Below, piece by piece: positions 25,685 through 33,752 of a stretch of 36,652 nucleotides of DNA. The stretch is from contig JAKPEG010000052.1 of the NCBI GenBank assembly GCA_029552065.1, positions 1 through 36,652 of the forward strand, read 5' to 3'. Both the position numbers and the translations under genes were made by a program. This stretch comes from Actinomycetes bacterium (GTDB lineage Bacteria; Actinomycetota; Actinomycetes; Actinomycetales; Dermatophilaceae). The notes under the pieces are model-generated. The model saw only the letters and a list, made by a program, of their open reading frames with translations. It ran no database searches and was not told the DNA's origin. The first letter of the stretch is position 1; every line of letters starts with the position of its first letter.

Positions 25685-25733
25685 CAGCGTCGGCGGCATG
25701 CGCGAGGAGCGCGCGGACCCCCGGACTCGGGGC

Positions 25734-27140
25734 TCAGCAGCCGACGAGGCGCGAAGCCAGCCACCCCTCGACCTGGTCGAGCGCGACCCGCTGCTGAGCC
25801 ATCGAATCGCGCTCGCGGATGGTGACCGCCTGGTCGTCGAGGGTGTCGAAGTCGACGGTGATGCAGAAGGGCGTGCCGATCTCGTCCTGGCGGCGGTAGC
25901 GACGACCGATGGCCTGGGCGTCGTCGAAGTCGACGTTCCAGTTGCGCCGCAGGGCCGCCGCGAGGTCGCGGGCCTTGGGCGAGAGGTCCTCGTTGCGCGA
26001 CAAGGGGAGCACCGCGGCCTTCACGGGCGCCAGGCGCGGGTCGAGCCGCAGGACGACCCGCTTGTCGACCCCGCCCTTGGTGTTGGGGGCCTCGTCCTCG
26101 TGGTAGGCGTCGACGAGGAAGGTCATGAGCGAGCGGGATAGCCCGGCCGCCGGCTCGATGACATAGGGCATGTATCGCTCACCGGAGGCCTGGTCGAAGT
26201 AGGAGAGGTCCTGACCGGAGTGCTCGCTGTGGGCGGTGAGGTCGAAATCGGTGCGGTTGGCGATCCCCTCGAGCTCCCCCCACTCCGAGCCGGGGAAGTC
26301 GAAGCGGTATTCGATGTCGACGGTCCGCTTGGAGTAGTGGGAGAGCTTTTCCTTGGGGTGCTCGTAGTGACGCAGGTTCTCCGACCGGATCCCCAGGTCG
26401 ACGTACCAGCGGGTGCGCTCGTCGATCCAGTACTGATGCCAGGTCTCGTCCTCGCCGGGCTTGACGAAGAACTCCATCTCCATCTGCTCGAACTCGCGGG
26501 TGCGGAAGATGAAGTTGCCCGGCGTGATCTCGTTGCGGAAGCTCTTGCCGACTTGGGCGATGCCGAAGGGCGGCTTGCGCCGGGCCGCGCCCTCGACGTT
26601 CTTGAAGTTGATGAAGATGCCCTGCGCGGTCTCCGGGCGCAGGTAGTGCAGTCCCGACTCGTCCTCGACGACCCCGAGATAGGTCTTGAGCATCATGTTG
26701 AAGTCGCGCGGCTCGGTCCACTGGCCACGGGTCCCACAGTGTGGGCAGGCGATCTCGCTCAGCGACACCGAGTCGGGGTCGACCTCCTTGCCCGCCTTGG
26801 CGGCCTTCGCGGCATACGCCTCCTGGAGGTGGTCGGCCCGCTCGCGCTTGTGGCAGGAGAGGCACTCGACGAGCGGGTCGGAAAAGGTGCCGACGTGCCC
26901 GGAGGCGACCCACACCTGGCGCGGGAGGATGATCGAGGAGTCGAGGCCGACGACGTCCTCGCGACCGTGCACCATGGCCTTCCACCACTGGCGCTTGATG
27001 TTCTCCTTGAGCTCGACGCCCAACGGTCCGTAGTCCCACGCCGACCGGGTGCCGCCGTAGATCTCCCCACACGGGAAGACGAAGCCCCTGCGCTTGCAGA
27101 GGCTGACGACGGTGTCGACGACGGAGGTGCGGGCTGCCAT
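25734..27140 (-). CDS. glyS: Glycyl-tRNA synthetase (class II, alpha2 type)
   Basis: 468 residues from ATG 27140, with TAGCCT 7 nt upstream marking a leaderless transcript. It charges tRNA-Gly. The N-terminus [20 protein letters not shown] leads into motif 1 ([19 protein letters not shown]). A zinc-like insertion follows with CLSCHKRE and [11 protein letters not shown]. Motif 2 is visible as [24 protein letters not shown], glycine recognition as [20 protein letters not shown], and motif 3 as [15 protein letters not shown] with a C-terminal anticodon-binding domain. Length is typical of the single-chain bacterial form. Confidence 0.97.
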   Translation of the reverse strand: MAARTSVVDTVVSLCKRRGFVFPCGEIYGGTRSAWDYGPLGVELKENIKRQWWKAMVHGREDVVGLDSSIILPRQVWVASGHVGTFSDPLVECLSCHKRERADHLQEAYAAKAAKAGKEVDPDSVSLSEIACPHCGTRGQWTEPRDFNMMLKTYLGVVEDESGLHYLRPETAQGIFINFKNVEGAARRKPPFGIAQVGKSFRNEITPGNFIFRTREFEQMEMEFFVKPGEDETWHQYWIDERTRWYVDLGIRSENLRHYEHPKEKLSHYSKRTVDIEYRFDFPGSEWGELEGIANRTDFDLTAHSEHSGQDLSYFDQASGERYMPYVIEPAAGLSRSLMTFLVDAYHEDEAPNTKGGVDKRVVLRLDPRLAPVKAAVLPLSRNEDLSPKARDLAAALRRNWNVDFDDAQAIGRRYRRQDEIGTPFCITVDFDTLDDQAVTIRERDSMAQQRVALDQVEGWLASRLVGC

Positions 27141-27147
27141 GCGGGCA

Positions 27148-27153
27148 AGGCTA
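27148..27153 (-). promoter_or_regulatory. -10 box of leaderless glyS transcript
   Basis: TAGCCT on the minus strand followed by 7 nt and ATG 27140. The divergent small membrane gene has its own -10 box 56 bp away. Confidence 0.5.
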
Positions 27154-27208
27154 TCGGCCTGCCGACGCATGCCCGACCGGCGAGTCGGACCGCGGGCCTG
27201 CCCTGCCC

Positions 27209-27214
27209 TAGACT
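27209..27214 (+). promoter_or_regulatory. -10 box of leaderless small membrane protein gene
   Basis: TAGACT followed by 8 nt and GTG 27223. This geometry supports the GTG start. Confidence 0.5.
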
Positions 27215-27222
27215 CGACGGCC

Positions 27223-27507
27223 GTGAGCCTGCCCCTGCGATCGCGCGTCGAGCACGCCTCCGTCCCGTTCGTCACGTGGCTCAACCGGATGCCGCGCTGG
27301 CTGGCCTTCCTCGTCGTCCTCGGGACGATGACGGCCGGCGTCTTCGTCCCCCGGGTGGGTTTCGTCTTCACCCTCCTCGTGGCCGTCTTCCTCTGCTGGC
27401 TCGCCTTCCTCACCTGGCCACGCCTCACCCCGCCCGAGAAGCTCATGCGGACGGCGGTCCTCGCCCTCGTCGTCGCCGTCGCGATCATCCAGGCCTTCCC
27501 CCGCTGA
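27223..27507 (+). CDS. Small two-helix membrane protein, possibly DUF6703-like
   Basis: 94 residues from GTG 27223, set by a TAGACT -10 box 8 nt upstream. After a short polar head ([25 protein letters not shown]) there are two or three closely spaced hydrophobic segments: [34 protein letters not shown] and [27 protein letters not shown] forms the loop between the last two. This matches the small actinobacterial membrane proteins often found beside glyS; I believe the family is DUF6703. Function unknown. It diverges from glyS. Confidence 0.7.
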   Translation: MSLPLRSRVEHASVPFVTWLNRMPRWLAFLVVLGTMTAGVFVPRVGFVFTLLVAVFLCWLAFLTWPRLTPPEKLMRTAVLALVVAVAIIQAFPR

Positions 27508-27577
27508 GCCGGGCTGCACTCCACCTGCCGGCACCGAGCTCAGGTCGGGCGTGGTCGCGCGCCTGTCATTGCGATAC

Positions 27578-27606
27578 TTGACAATGATTCTCATTCTTGA
27601 AACACT
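27578..27606 (+). promoter_or_regulatory. znu promoter with embedded Zur-type operator
   Basis: TTGACA (27578-27583), a 17-bp spacer, and AACACT (27601-27606) form a promoter whose -10 ends 6 nt before ATG 27613, so the transcript is probably leaderless. The spacer carries TGACAATGATTCTCATTC (27579-27596), close to the Zur/Fur-family box with AATGA-TTC-TCATT symmetry. Repression by Zur under zinc excess is the natural reading, since zur is the last gene of the operon. Confidence 0.75.
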
Positions 27607-27612
27607 CGGGGT

Positions 27613-28644
27613 ATGCCGCCGCGACGCGCCTCCCGCTCCCGCCGTGGCCGCACCCGCGCCCTGTTCCTCAGCCTGGCGATCGGCCTGCCCCTCACCCTGA
27701 CCCTCGGCCTCGCCGGGTGCGGGCTGCCCGCCGCCGTCCCTCCCCCGCTCACCGGAGACACCCCGGTCCGGGTCGTCGCGGCGTTCTACCCGTTGGAATT
27801 CCTCGCCCGGCGAGTCGGCGGGGACCGGGTCGAGGTGAGCGGACTCACCAAGCCCGGGGCCGAGCCGCACGACGCCGAACTGAGCGCCCGGAGCCTGGGC
27901 AGCCTCTCCTACGCCCACCTCGTCGTCTATCTCTCCGGCTTCCAGCCGGCCGTCGACTCCGCGGTCGAGGCGAGGGCGAGCGGCACGGCATACGACGTGC
28001 GCGCCGACGCGGGCCTCGAACCGACCGCCGGGGACGCAGTCGACGATCCGACCGGGGACCCGAGCACCGAGCCCGACGCGCACACCCACGACGAGGCTCA
28101 CGACGAGGGCGGGGACGGGCACGCCGACGACCCGCACTTCTGGCTCGACCCGCTCGCCTATGCGCAGGTCGGGACCGCCCTGGGGGAGCGTCTCGCTTCC
28201 GTCGATCCCCGGGGGGCGGCCGACTACCGCGCGAACGCCGCGAGGATCCTCGACGAACTCACCGCCCTCGACGGCCAGTTCACCGCGGGGCTCGCGCAGT
28301 GCCGGTCGCGCACGGTCGTCGTCGGCCACGCGGCCTTCGGTCACCTCGCCGAGCGCTATGACCTCACCCAGGTGCCGATCGCGGGGCTGTCCCCTGAGCA
28401 GGAGCCCTCGGCCCGCCAGCTGGCCGAGGTCGCCGCGACCGTCCGTGCCGCCGGGGTGCGGACCGTCTATGCCGAAACGCTCGCCGACCCCGCCTTCGCT
28501 CGCACGATCGCCGAGACCACGGGGGCGCTCCTGGCCACCCTCGACCCCATCGAGGGGATCACCACCGCCTCGGCCGGCACCGACTACCTCGAGGTCATGC
28601 GGGCCGACCTCGCCGTCCTACGCACCGGACAGGAGTGCTCGTGA
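27613..28644 (+). CDS. znuA: Zinc ABC transporter substrate-binding lipoprotein
   Basis: 343 residues from ATG 27613. An Arg-rich head (PRRASRSRRGRTR), a hydrophobic stretch and the lipobox LAGC (Cys36) mark an anchored lipoprotein. The cluster A-I fold is shown by VVAAFYPLEFLARRVGGDRVEVSGL, the zinc ligand His in GAEPHDAELS, a His/Asp-rich loop (HTHDEAHDEGGDGH), HFWLDPLAYAQ with the second His, VVGHAAFGHLAERY with the third, and the Asp/Glu region VYAETLADPAF. The His-rich loop is a mark of zinc- rather than manganese-binding members. First gene of the znuACB-zur operon; its stop overlaps the znuC start. Confidence 0.93.
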   Translation: MPPRRASRSRRGRTRALFLSLAIGLPLTLTLGLAGCGLPAAVPPPLTGDTPVRVVAAFYPLEFLARRVGGDRVEVSGLTKPGAEPHDAELSARSLGSLSYAHLVVYLSGFQPAVDSAVEARASGTAYDVRADAGLEPTAGDAVDDPTGDPSTEPDAHTHDEAHDEGGDGHADDPHFWLDPLAYAQVGTALGERLASVDPRGAADYRANAARILDELTALDGQFTAGLAQCRSRTVVVGHAAFGHLAERYDLTQVPIAGLSPEQEPSARQLAEVAATVRAAGVRTVYAETLADPAFARTIAETTGALLATLDPIEGITTASAGTDYLEVMRADLAVLRTGQECS

Positions 28645-29453
28645 ACGCCGACCCACCCGTCGTGCGGCTCACCGACGCCGCCTTCGGCTATGACGACTCC
28701 CCCACCGTCCGCGGGGTCACCCTCGACGTGCACCGCGGCGACGTGCTCGCCGTCCTCGGGGCCAACGGCTCGGGCAAGTCCACCCTCGTCAAGGGGATCC
28801 TCGGCCTCACCCATCGGTTCGCCGGCTCGGTCGAGGTCTTCGGTATGCCGTGGGCGGACTTCCGCGATCGCGCGCGGATCGGCTATGTGCCCCAACGGCA
28901 TACCCTCGCCTCGACCGTCCGGGCGACGGTGACCGAGGTCGTCGCGAGCGGACGACTCCCCCGCACGCCCTGGTGGGCCCGCCAGAGCCGGGCCGACCGG
29001 GTGGCCATCGCCCACGCGCTCGACCTCGTCGGTCTGGCCGACCGGGCCGACGTCGACGTCACCGCCCTCTCGGGCGGCCAGCAACGACGGGTCCTCATCG
29101 CCCGGGCACTCGCCGGCGAGCCCGACGTGCTCGTCATGGACGAACCGACGGCAGGGGTCGACGCTGCGAACCAGCACGTGCTCGCCGAGGTCCTCACCCG
29201 GCTGGCGGCCACCGGTGTGACGATGGTCGTCGTCACGCACGAACTCGAGATCTTCGCAGACCTCGTCACGAGAGTCGTCGTCATCGACGACGGATGCGTC
29301 GAATTCGACGGCACGGCAGCCGAATTCGCGCGGATCGGCCCCGATGTCCTGCACGACCACGATTCCCACCACCATGACCTCGAGCTGACCCCCCCTTCCG
29401 TGGAGATCGTCGGGCTCGCAGTCGTCGAACACCGGAGGTGGCGCGATGGGTGA
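28641..29453 (+). CDS. znuC: Zinc ABC transporter ATP-binding protein
   Basis: 270 residues from GTG 28641, which overlaps the znuA stop (GTGA) and has AGGAG 5 nt upstream; GTG 28635 is the other choice but lies too close to that site. Walker A is LGANGSGKSTLVKG, the Q-loop YVPQRHTLASTV, the signature LSGGQQRRVLIA, Walker B VLVMDEPTAGVD, and the switch VVVTHELEI. The C-terminal tail holds a His/Asp cluster HDHDSHHHD near 29352-29378, unusual for an ATPase and possibly a zinc-binding or sensing patch on the cytoplasmic face. Confidence 0.95.
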   Translation: MNADPPVVRLTDAAFGYDDSPTVRGVTLDVHRGDVLAVLGANGSGKSTLVKGILGLTHRFAGSVEVFGMPWADFRDRARIGYVPQRHTLASTVRATVTEVVASGRLPRTPWWARQSRADRVAIAHALDLVGLADRADVDVTALSGGQQRRVLIARALAGEPDVLVMDEPTAGVDAANQHVLAEVLTRLAATGVTMVVVTHELEIFADLVTRVVVIDDGCVEFDGTAAEFARIGPDVLHDHDSHHHDLELTPPSVEIVGLAVVEHRRWRDG

Positions 29454-30429
29454 GCTGCTCGCCCTCGACTTCATGCAACGGGCACTCGTGGCGGCCCTCC
29501 TCGTGGGGGCAGCCGCACCGCTCGTCGGCGTCTTCCTCGTCCAACGCCGGCTCGCGCTCATCGGCGACGGGATGGGACACGTGGCGCTCGCGGGCGTCGC
29601 GGTGGGACTGCTCACCGGCGTCTCGCCGGTCTGGACGGCCCTGGTCTGCGCCGTGGTCGCCGCCGTCGTCGTCGAGGTCATCCGCAGCTCAGGCCGGGCC
29701 GGCGGGGACGTCGCGCTCGCCCTCATCTTCTACGGTGGCATCGCGGCGAGCGTCGTCGTCATCGCCAAGTCCCCGAGCGGCACTCCGGCGACCCTCACGG
29801 CATACCTCTTCGGTGCGATCACGACGGTGCGCACGGCCGACTTGTGGGTCTTCGCGGCGCTCACCCTCGTCATCCTCCTCACCGTCTCGGTGCTGCGGCG
29901 ACGCCTGTTCGCCGTCGCGAACGATGAGGAGTGGGCTCGCGCCGCCGGGCTGCCGGTCACCGCGCTCAACCTCGCGCTCGCCGTCCTCACCGCCGTCACG
30001 GTCGTCGTCTCGATGCGGATCGTCGGGCTCCTGCTCATCAGCGCGCTCATGATCGTGCCCAATGCCGCCGCCCAGTTGCTGGGCCGCAGCTTCCGGACCG
30101 GGGTCGCCTGGGCCGTGGTCATCGGCCTGGTCTCCTCGGTCGGCGGGGTGCTCCTCTCGTATGCCGCGGACACCCCCTCGGGGGGCACGATCGTCCTGCT
30201 CGCGATCGGGGCCTTCATCCTCGCGGCGGCCTGGTCCGCGGTCGTCGGGCGGGTGCGACGGCGAGCGCATGTGCAGGCCGAGGGCCATCCGCACGAGCAC
30301 GGTCCCGGGTGCGGCCACGACGCGGTGGCACATGAGGGCCACGTCGACTATCTCCACGACGGCCACCGGCATGCCGTGCACGGTGGGCATTACGACGAGC
30401 ACGCGACCGGGCAGCGGGTGCACCGATGA
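29446..30429 (+). CDS. znuB: Zinc ABC transporter permease with His-rich cytoplasmic tail
   Basis: 327 residues from ATG 29446, overlapping znuC by 8 bp. Eight or so membrane segments of the ABC-3 family are visible: LVAALLVGAAAPLVGVFLV, GDGMGHVALAGVAVGLLTG, WTALVCAVVAAVVVEVI, VALALIFYGGIAASVVVI, LWVFAALTLVILLTVSVL, LNLALAVLTAVTVVVSM, IVGLLLISALMIVPNAAAQLL and IVLLAIGAFILAAAWSAV. The last 53 residues contain 14 His (HPHEHGPGCGH, HDGHRHAVHGGHYDEH), well beyond the family core, and could buffer incoming zinc. Confidence 0.95.
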   Translation: MGELLALDFMQRALVAALLVGAAAPLVGVFLVQRRLALIGDGMGHVALAGVAVGLLTGVSPVWTALVCAVVAAVVVEVIRSSGRAGGDVALALIFYGGIAASVVVIAKSPSGTPATLTAYLFGAITTVRTADLWVFAALTLVILLTVSVLRRRLFAVANDEEWARAAGLPVTALNLALAVLTAVTVVVSMRIVGLLLISALMIVPNAAAQLLGRSFRTGVAWAVVIGLVSSVGGVLLSYAADTPSGGTIVLLAIGAFILAAAWSAVVGRVRRRAHVQAEGHPHEHGPGCGHDAVAHEGHVDYLHDGHRHAVHGGHYDEHATGQRVHR

Positions 30430-30848
30430 GCGGAAGCTCGGGCGCGTCGGCATCCGGTGTCCGGGTGCCGGGCACCCGTCGCCGGACCGCTCAGCACGAG
30501 GCCGTCCTGCACGAGCTCGCCGGCTCGGACGTCTTCGTCACCGCACAGGAGGTGCACGGCCGGTTGCGGGCCGGTGGGTCCGGTATCGGTCTGGCCACCG
30601 TCTACCGCGCGCTCGCCGCGCTCGCCGCCGACGGCGAGCTCGACGTGCGGCGCACGGAGGAGGGCGAGACGGCATACCGGCGCTGTTCGCAGGGGCACCA
30701 CCACCACCTCGTCTGCCGGACCTGCGGGCGGACAGTCGAGTTGGACGGGCCGGCCGTGGAGAGCTGGGCCGACCGGGTCAGCGCCCAGCACAGCTTCCGG
30801 GACACGCGGCATACGGTCGAGCTCGTCGGGACCTGCGCCGACTGCTGA
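30426..30848 (+). CDS. zur: Zinc uptake regulator Zur (Fur family)
   Basis: 140 residues from ATG 30426, overlapping znuB by 4 bp (ATGA). The winged helix is clear: RRTAQHEAVLHELAGSDVFVTAQEVHGRL and IGLATVYRALAALAADGELD. The metal sites are EEGETAYRRC, GHHHHLVCRTCG and the closing Cys pair CADC. The two CxxC pairs form the structural zinc site. With its operon partners the assignment is Zur and not Fur or PerR. It represses znuA when zinc is high (inference from the operator at 27578). Confidence 0.93.
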   Translation: MSGSSGASASGVRVPGTRRRTAQHEAVLHELAGSDVFVTAQEVHGRLRAGGSGIGLATVYRALAALAADGELDVRRTEEGETAYRRCSQGHHHHLVCRTCGRTVELDGPAVESWADRVSAQHSFRDTRHTVELVGTCADC

Positions 30849-30875
30849 GCGGCCGGACGGTTCCGGCGACGGGCC

Positions 30876-30908
30876 GGCCACGTGCGTGGCCCCGGTCGGT
30901 TCGACCGG
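30876..30908. terminator. Double hairpin between convergent zur and uppS
   Basis: GGCCAC-GTGC-GTGGCC (30876-30891) is followed at once by CCGGTCG-GTT-CGACCGG (30892-30908). They fill the 61-bp gap between the two stop codons and probably end transcription from both sides. Confidence 0.6.
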
Positions 30909-30909
30909 T

Positions 30910-31695
30910 TCAGCCGGTGGCGTCCGGGCGGTCGACGGCCCCGCCGTAGCGGCGGTCGCGCGCGGCATACTGCTCGACGGCGGCCCAGAGGTGACGCCGG
31001 TCGAAGTCGGGCCAGAGCGTGTCGAGGAAGACCATCTCGGCGTAGGCCGATTGCCAGAGAAGGAAATTAGACGTCCGCTGCTCCCCCGACGAGCGGACGA
31101 AGAGGTCGACGTCGGGCATCGTCGGCTCGTCGAGATGCCGCGCGATGGTGCGCTCGTCGATCCCCGAGGGTGTGAGCCGGCCGGCCGCGACCTCGTTCGC
31201 GATCCGCCGGACGGCGTCGGCGATCTCGGCCCGGCCGCCGTAGTTCACGCAGAAGTAGAGCGTGAGCCCGGTGTTGTGCCGGGTCAGCTCCTGGGCGACC
31301 TCGAGCTCGTGGATCACGCTGCGCCACAGGCGTGGCCGGCGCCCGACCCAACGCATCCGCACGCCCCACTCGCTGAGCTGGTCGCGGCGGCGGCGGATGA
31401 CCTCGCGGTTGAAGCCCATGAGGAAGCGGACCTCGTCGGGCGAGCGGCGCCAGTTCTCGGTGGAGAAGGCATAGGCCGACAGGTGGGTGATCCCCAGCTC
31501 GACCGCGCCGGCGACGACGTCGAGCAGCGCCGCCTCGCCGGCCTCGTGGCCCTTCGTGCGCGGCAGCCCCCGCTGGTTGGCCCACCGCCCGTTGCCGTCC
31601 ATCACGATCGCGACGTGGCGGGGCACGAGTTGCGGCGGGATGGCCGGTGGTCGCGCGCCACTCGGGTGCGCGAACGGCCGCGCGTATGCCGTCAC
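30910..31695 (-). CDS. uppS: Isoprenyl transferase (cis-prenyltransferase, undecaprenyl diphosphate synthase type)
   Basis: 261 residues from GTG 31695, with TAGGGT 6 nt upstream marking a leaderless transcript. It condenses isopentenyl diphosphate into long cis-prenyl diphosphates for cell-wall carriers. Motifs: [29 protein letters not shown] (the catalytic Asp in MDGNGRWA), [15 protein letters not shown], and the C-terminal [27 protein letters not shown]. The first 25 residues are variable. Its place between recO and the zur region is the usual actinobacterial arrangement; note the DUF559 gene and its hairpins are inserted between uppS and recO here. Confidence 0.96.
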   Translation of the reverse strand: MTAYARPFAHPSGARPPAIPPQLVPRHVAIVMDGNGRWANQRGLPRTKGHEAGEAALLDVVAGAVELGITHLSAYAFSTENWRRSPDEVRFLMGFNREVIRRRRDQLSEWGVRMRWVGRRPRLWRSVIHELEVAQELTRHNTGLTLYFCVNYGGRAEIADAVRRIANEVAAGRLTPSGIDERTIARHLDEPTMPDVDLFVRSSGEQRTSNFLLWQSAYAEMVFLDTLWPDFDRRHLWAAVEQYAARDRRYGGAVDRPDATG

Positions 31696-31701
31696 ACCCC
31701 C

Positions 31702-31707
31702 ACCCTA
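31702..31707 (-). promoter_or_regulatory. -10 box of leaderless uppS transcript
   Basis: TAGGGT on the minus strand, 6 nt before GTG 31695. Confidence 0.5.
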
Positions 31708-31790
31708 GGGCGTGCTCGCCACCTTCCCCGCCGGTGCCCCGCCCGTGCCCCGCCCGCCACCCCTCGGCACCCCCGTCGATCCATCACCTC

Positions 31791-31840
31791 CGTCGCCCCA
31801 CGGCGCCCCACGGCGCCCCACGGCGCCATACGGCACCCCA
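31791..31840. repeat. Five tandem 10-bp repeats
   Basis: Units CGTCGCCCCA, CGGCGCCCCA, CGGCGCCCCA, CGGCGCCATA and CGGCACCCCA run without gaps. They lie directly before the first long hairpin, in the 288-bp gap between uppS and the DUF559 gene. Confidence 0.8.
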
Positions 31841-31847
31841 TTCCTCC

Positions 31848-31908
31848 CGCGAGGGATGGGTTGTTGTCGTTAACGGGCCCCTTTGACGACAACAACCCAT
31901 CCCTCGCG
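31848..31908. repeat. Long hairpin repeat, left copy
   Basis: The 23-bp arms 31848-31870 (starting CGCGAGGGATGGGTTGTTGT) and 31886-31908 are perfect reverse complements around a 15-nt loop (TAACGGGCCCCTTTG). The arm sequence recurs in the right copy; the loop does not. Confidence 0.9.
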
Positions 31909-31983
31909 AAAGGGGCCGGGGCGTGCGGGGGCCCCTGTGGATGACGAAGGACGCCCGTCGCCGCGAGCGGTCACCATAGGGCG

Positions 31984-32874
31984 ATGTCCCGGCCGCCGAT
32001 CGCGCTCCCCGCCGCGCTCGCAGCGGGACCCTTCACGGTCGCCCGCGCCCGGGAGCTGGGCGTCGGGACGGGGCGGCTGCGGCATACCAGCCTCGTCGTG
32101 CCCACGCGTGGAGTCCGCGCAAGCGCGCAGCCGAGGTCGATCTCGGACGCGGCTCATGCCACGGCCATCGCCCTCGAGTCCCCGTTCGCCTTCTCGCACC
32201 TCACCGCCGGGCACCTGCTCGGTATGCCGTTGCCGCGGCCTCCCACGGCCGACGATGCCCTCCATGTCATGCGCCCGAGTGGGCTGGCGCGACCCGTGCG
32301 GCCGGGCGTGGTCGCGCATCGAGGCCTCGAGCGGCGCGGGCTCGTCCGGGTGGGCGGGCTCCCCGTCGTCGGACCCCTGGACACCTGGCGAGACCTGTCG
32401 CGCTGCCTTCCGCCGGACGAACTCGTCGTGTTGGGGGACTGGCTGCTCGGGCGCGGAGTGACCCTTGAGGATCTCGCCGCCACTGTTCGCGGGCACCACG
32501 GGGAACGAGGGACCAGGGCGGCCCGTGCGGCGTTGCCACTGGTCCGCCCCGGGAGCGAATCGCGCATGGAGACCCTGGCCCGACTCGTCATCTGTGCGGC
32601 GGGCTTGCCCGAGCCCGAGCTCAACGCAGACGTCCTGGACGACGACGGTCGGTGGATCCTGCGAGCCGATTTCCTCTGGCGCGCGCAGCGCGTCATCGGC
32701 GAGTACCAAGGAGACATCCATCGCACCGACCGTCGACGCTGGCAGGCCGACATCGTGCGCCGGCGGCAGGCCGAGGACAGTCGATGGACCGTTGTCGACA
32801 TGTCCGCTCCTGACGTCTTCCAGCCCTATCAGCGCGGCTTGTTGCTCGCCCGCCTCGCCCAGTTGCTCGGCTGA
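31984..32874 (+). CDS. DUF559 / type IV antitoxin AbiEi-like protein with endonuclease-like C-terminal domain
   Basis: 296 residues from ATG 31984. The N-terminal part (residues 1-90) is a winged-helix-like region (FTVARARELGVGTGRLRHTS, VPTRGVRA). The middle is a linker of AbiEi style (FSHLTAGHLLGMPLP). The C-terminal 110 residues match the Vsr-like DUF559 fold: ESRMETLARLVICAAGLPEPELN, ILRADFLWRAQRVIGEYQGDIHRTDRRRWQAD, RRRQAEDSRWTVVDMSA. The usual catalytic Glu-x-Lys is Glu-Tyr-Gln here, so activity is uncertain. Such genes are common singletons in actinobacteria. It is flanked on both sides by copies of one long hairpin and no toxin partner is adjacent. Confidence 0.8.
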   Translation: MSRPPIALPAALAAGPFTVARARELGVGTGRLRHTSLVVPTRGVRASAQPRSISDAAHATAIALESPFAFSHLTAGHLLGMPLPRPPTADDALHVMRPSGLARPVRPGVVAHRGLERRGLVRVGGLPVVGPLDTWRDLSRCLPPDELVVLGDWLLGRGVTLEDLAATVRGHHGERGTRAARAALPLVRPGSESRMETLARLVICAAGLPEPELNADVLDDDGRWILRADFLWRAQRVIGEYQGDIHRTDRRRWQADIVRRRQAEDSRWTVVDMSAPDVFQPYQRGLLLARLAQLLG

Positions 32875-32879
32875 CGTCC

Positions 32880-32944
32880 TCCGCGAGGGATGGGTTGTTG
32901 TCGTCACCGAGTGGGTTTGACGACAACAACCCATCCCTCGCGGA
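32880..32944. repeat. Long hairpin repeat, right copy
   Basis: 26-bp perfect arms (32880-32905 and 32919-32944) contain the same 23 bp as the left copy, around a 13-nt loop (ACCGAGTGGGTTT). It lies 6 bp after the DUF559 gene and before the convergent recO, so it may also serve as terminator. Confidence 0.9.
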
Positions 32945-32996
32945 AGAGGGGGGCATGGGCGCGGCGGAGGCGGGGGCGCGGCGGGCCCGGAAGGCC

Positions 32997-33725
32997 TCAG
33001 ACGCGCTCGACGTGGCGGAGGCTGCGGACGCCACGCTCGAGGTGCCACTGGAGGAAGGCGGCCACCAAGCCGCTGCCCTCCCGCCGGTTCGCCTCGGCGG
33101 ACCGATCGGCCACCGTCCAGTCACCGGTGAGCAGCGCCGTGAGCAGCCCCAACGTCTCCGGCGCGGGGGCCGCGGAGCCGGGCGGGCGGCATACGAGACA
33201 CACCGCCCCACCGGCGGCGACGTTGAAGGCCCGGTGTGGACCCGGCGCGCCGCACTTGGCGCAGTCGTGGAAGCTCGGCGCCCAGCCCGCGACGGCGAGC
33301 GCCCGCAGCAGGTAGGCGTCGAGGACGAGCGTGGCGTCGTGCTCGCCGGCTGCGAGCGCGGCCATGGCCCCGGCGACGAGGAGGTACTGCTGGGTCGCGA
33401 TCTCTCCCTCCTCGGTGAGCCGGTCGCAGGTCTCGACCACGGCCGTCGCCGCCGTGTATGCCGCGTAGTCCCGGCAGATCGCGTCCCCGTGCGGTGCGAG
33501 GGTCTCGGCCTGGGTCACCGTGTCGAGCGAACGCCCCTCGTAGCACATGAGGTCGACGACCATGAACGGCTCGAGCCGGGCCCCGAAGCGGCTCTTCGTG
33601 CGCCGGACCCCCTTGGCGACCGCGCGCACCTTGCCCCGACCGCGGGTGAGCACGGTGACGATGCGGTCGGCCTCGCCCAACTGATGGGTGCGCAGGACGA
33701 CGCCTTCGTCTCGGTAGAGCGGCAC
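32997..33725 (-). CDS. recO: DNA repair protein RecO
   Basis: 242 residues from GTG 33725. RecO loads RecA with RecF/RecR and anneals single strands. The OB-fold N-terminus is [45 protein letters not shown], with [15 protein letters not shown]. The central zinc module shows CAKCG and CLVC about 22 residues apart. The C-terminal helical part ends in [28 protein letters not shown] site lies about 10 nt upstream. The questin-oxidase-like gene ends 28 bp upstream on the same strand. Confidence 0.95.
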   Translation of the reverse strand: MPLYRDEGVVLRTHQLGEADRIVTVLTRGRGKVRAVAKGVRRTKSRFGARLEPFMVVDLMCYEGRSLDTVTQAETLAPHGDAICRDYAAYTAATAVVETCDRLTEEGEIATQQYLLVAGAMAALAAGEHDATLVLDAYLLRALAVAGWAPSFHDCAKCGAPGPHRAFNVAAGGAVCLVCRPPGSAAPAPETLGLLTALLTGDWTVADRSAEANRREGSGLVAAFLQWHLERGVRSLRHVERV

Positions 33726-33752
33726 CGGGACATTCTCCCTCGGTGCGCCCGC

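Noticed and set aside
16001-25733. Prophage or integrative element
   Set aside because: No integrase, phage structural gene or att-like duplication at the tRNA-Asn gene or elsewhere; the stretch looks like piecemeal gain and decay.
31984-32874. Complete AbiE toxin-antitoxin pair
   Set aside because: There is no AbiEii-type nucleotidyltransferase gene next to it; the neighbours are uppS and recO.
31791-32944. CRISPR array
   Set aside because: The repeats are only two hairpins around a gene, plus a gap-free 10-bp tandem run; there are no repeat-spacer units and no cas genes.
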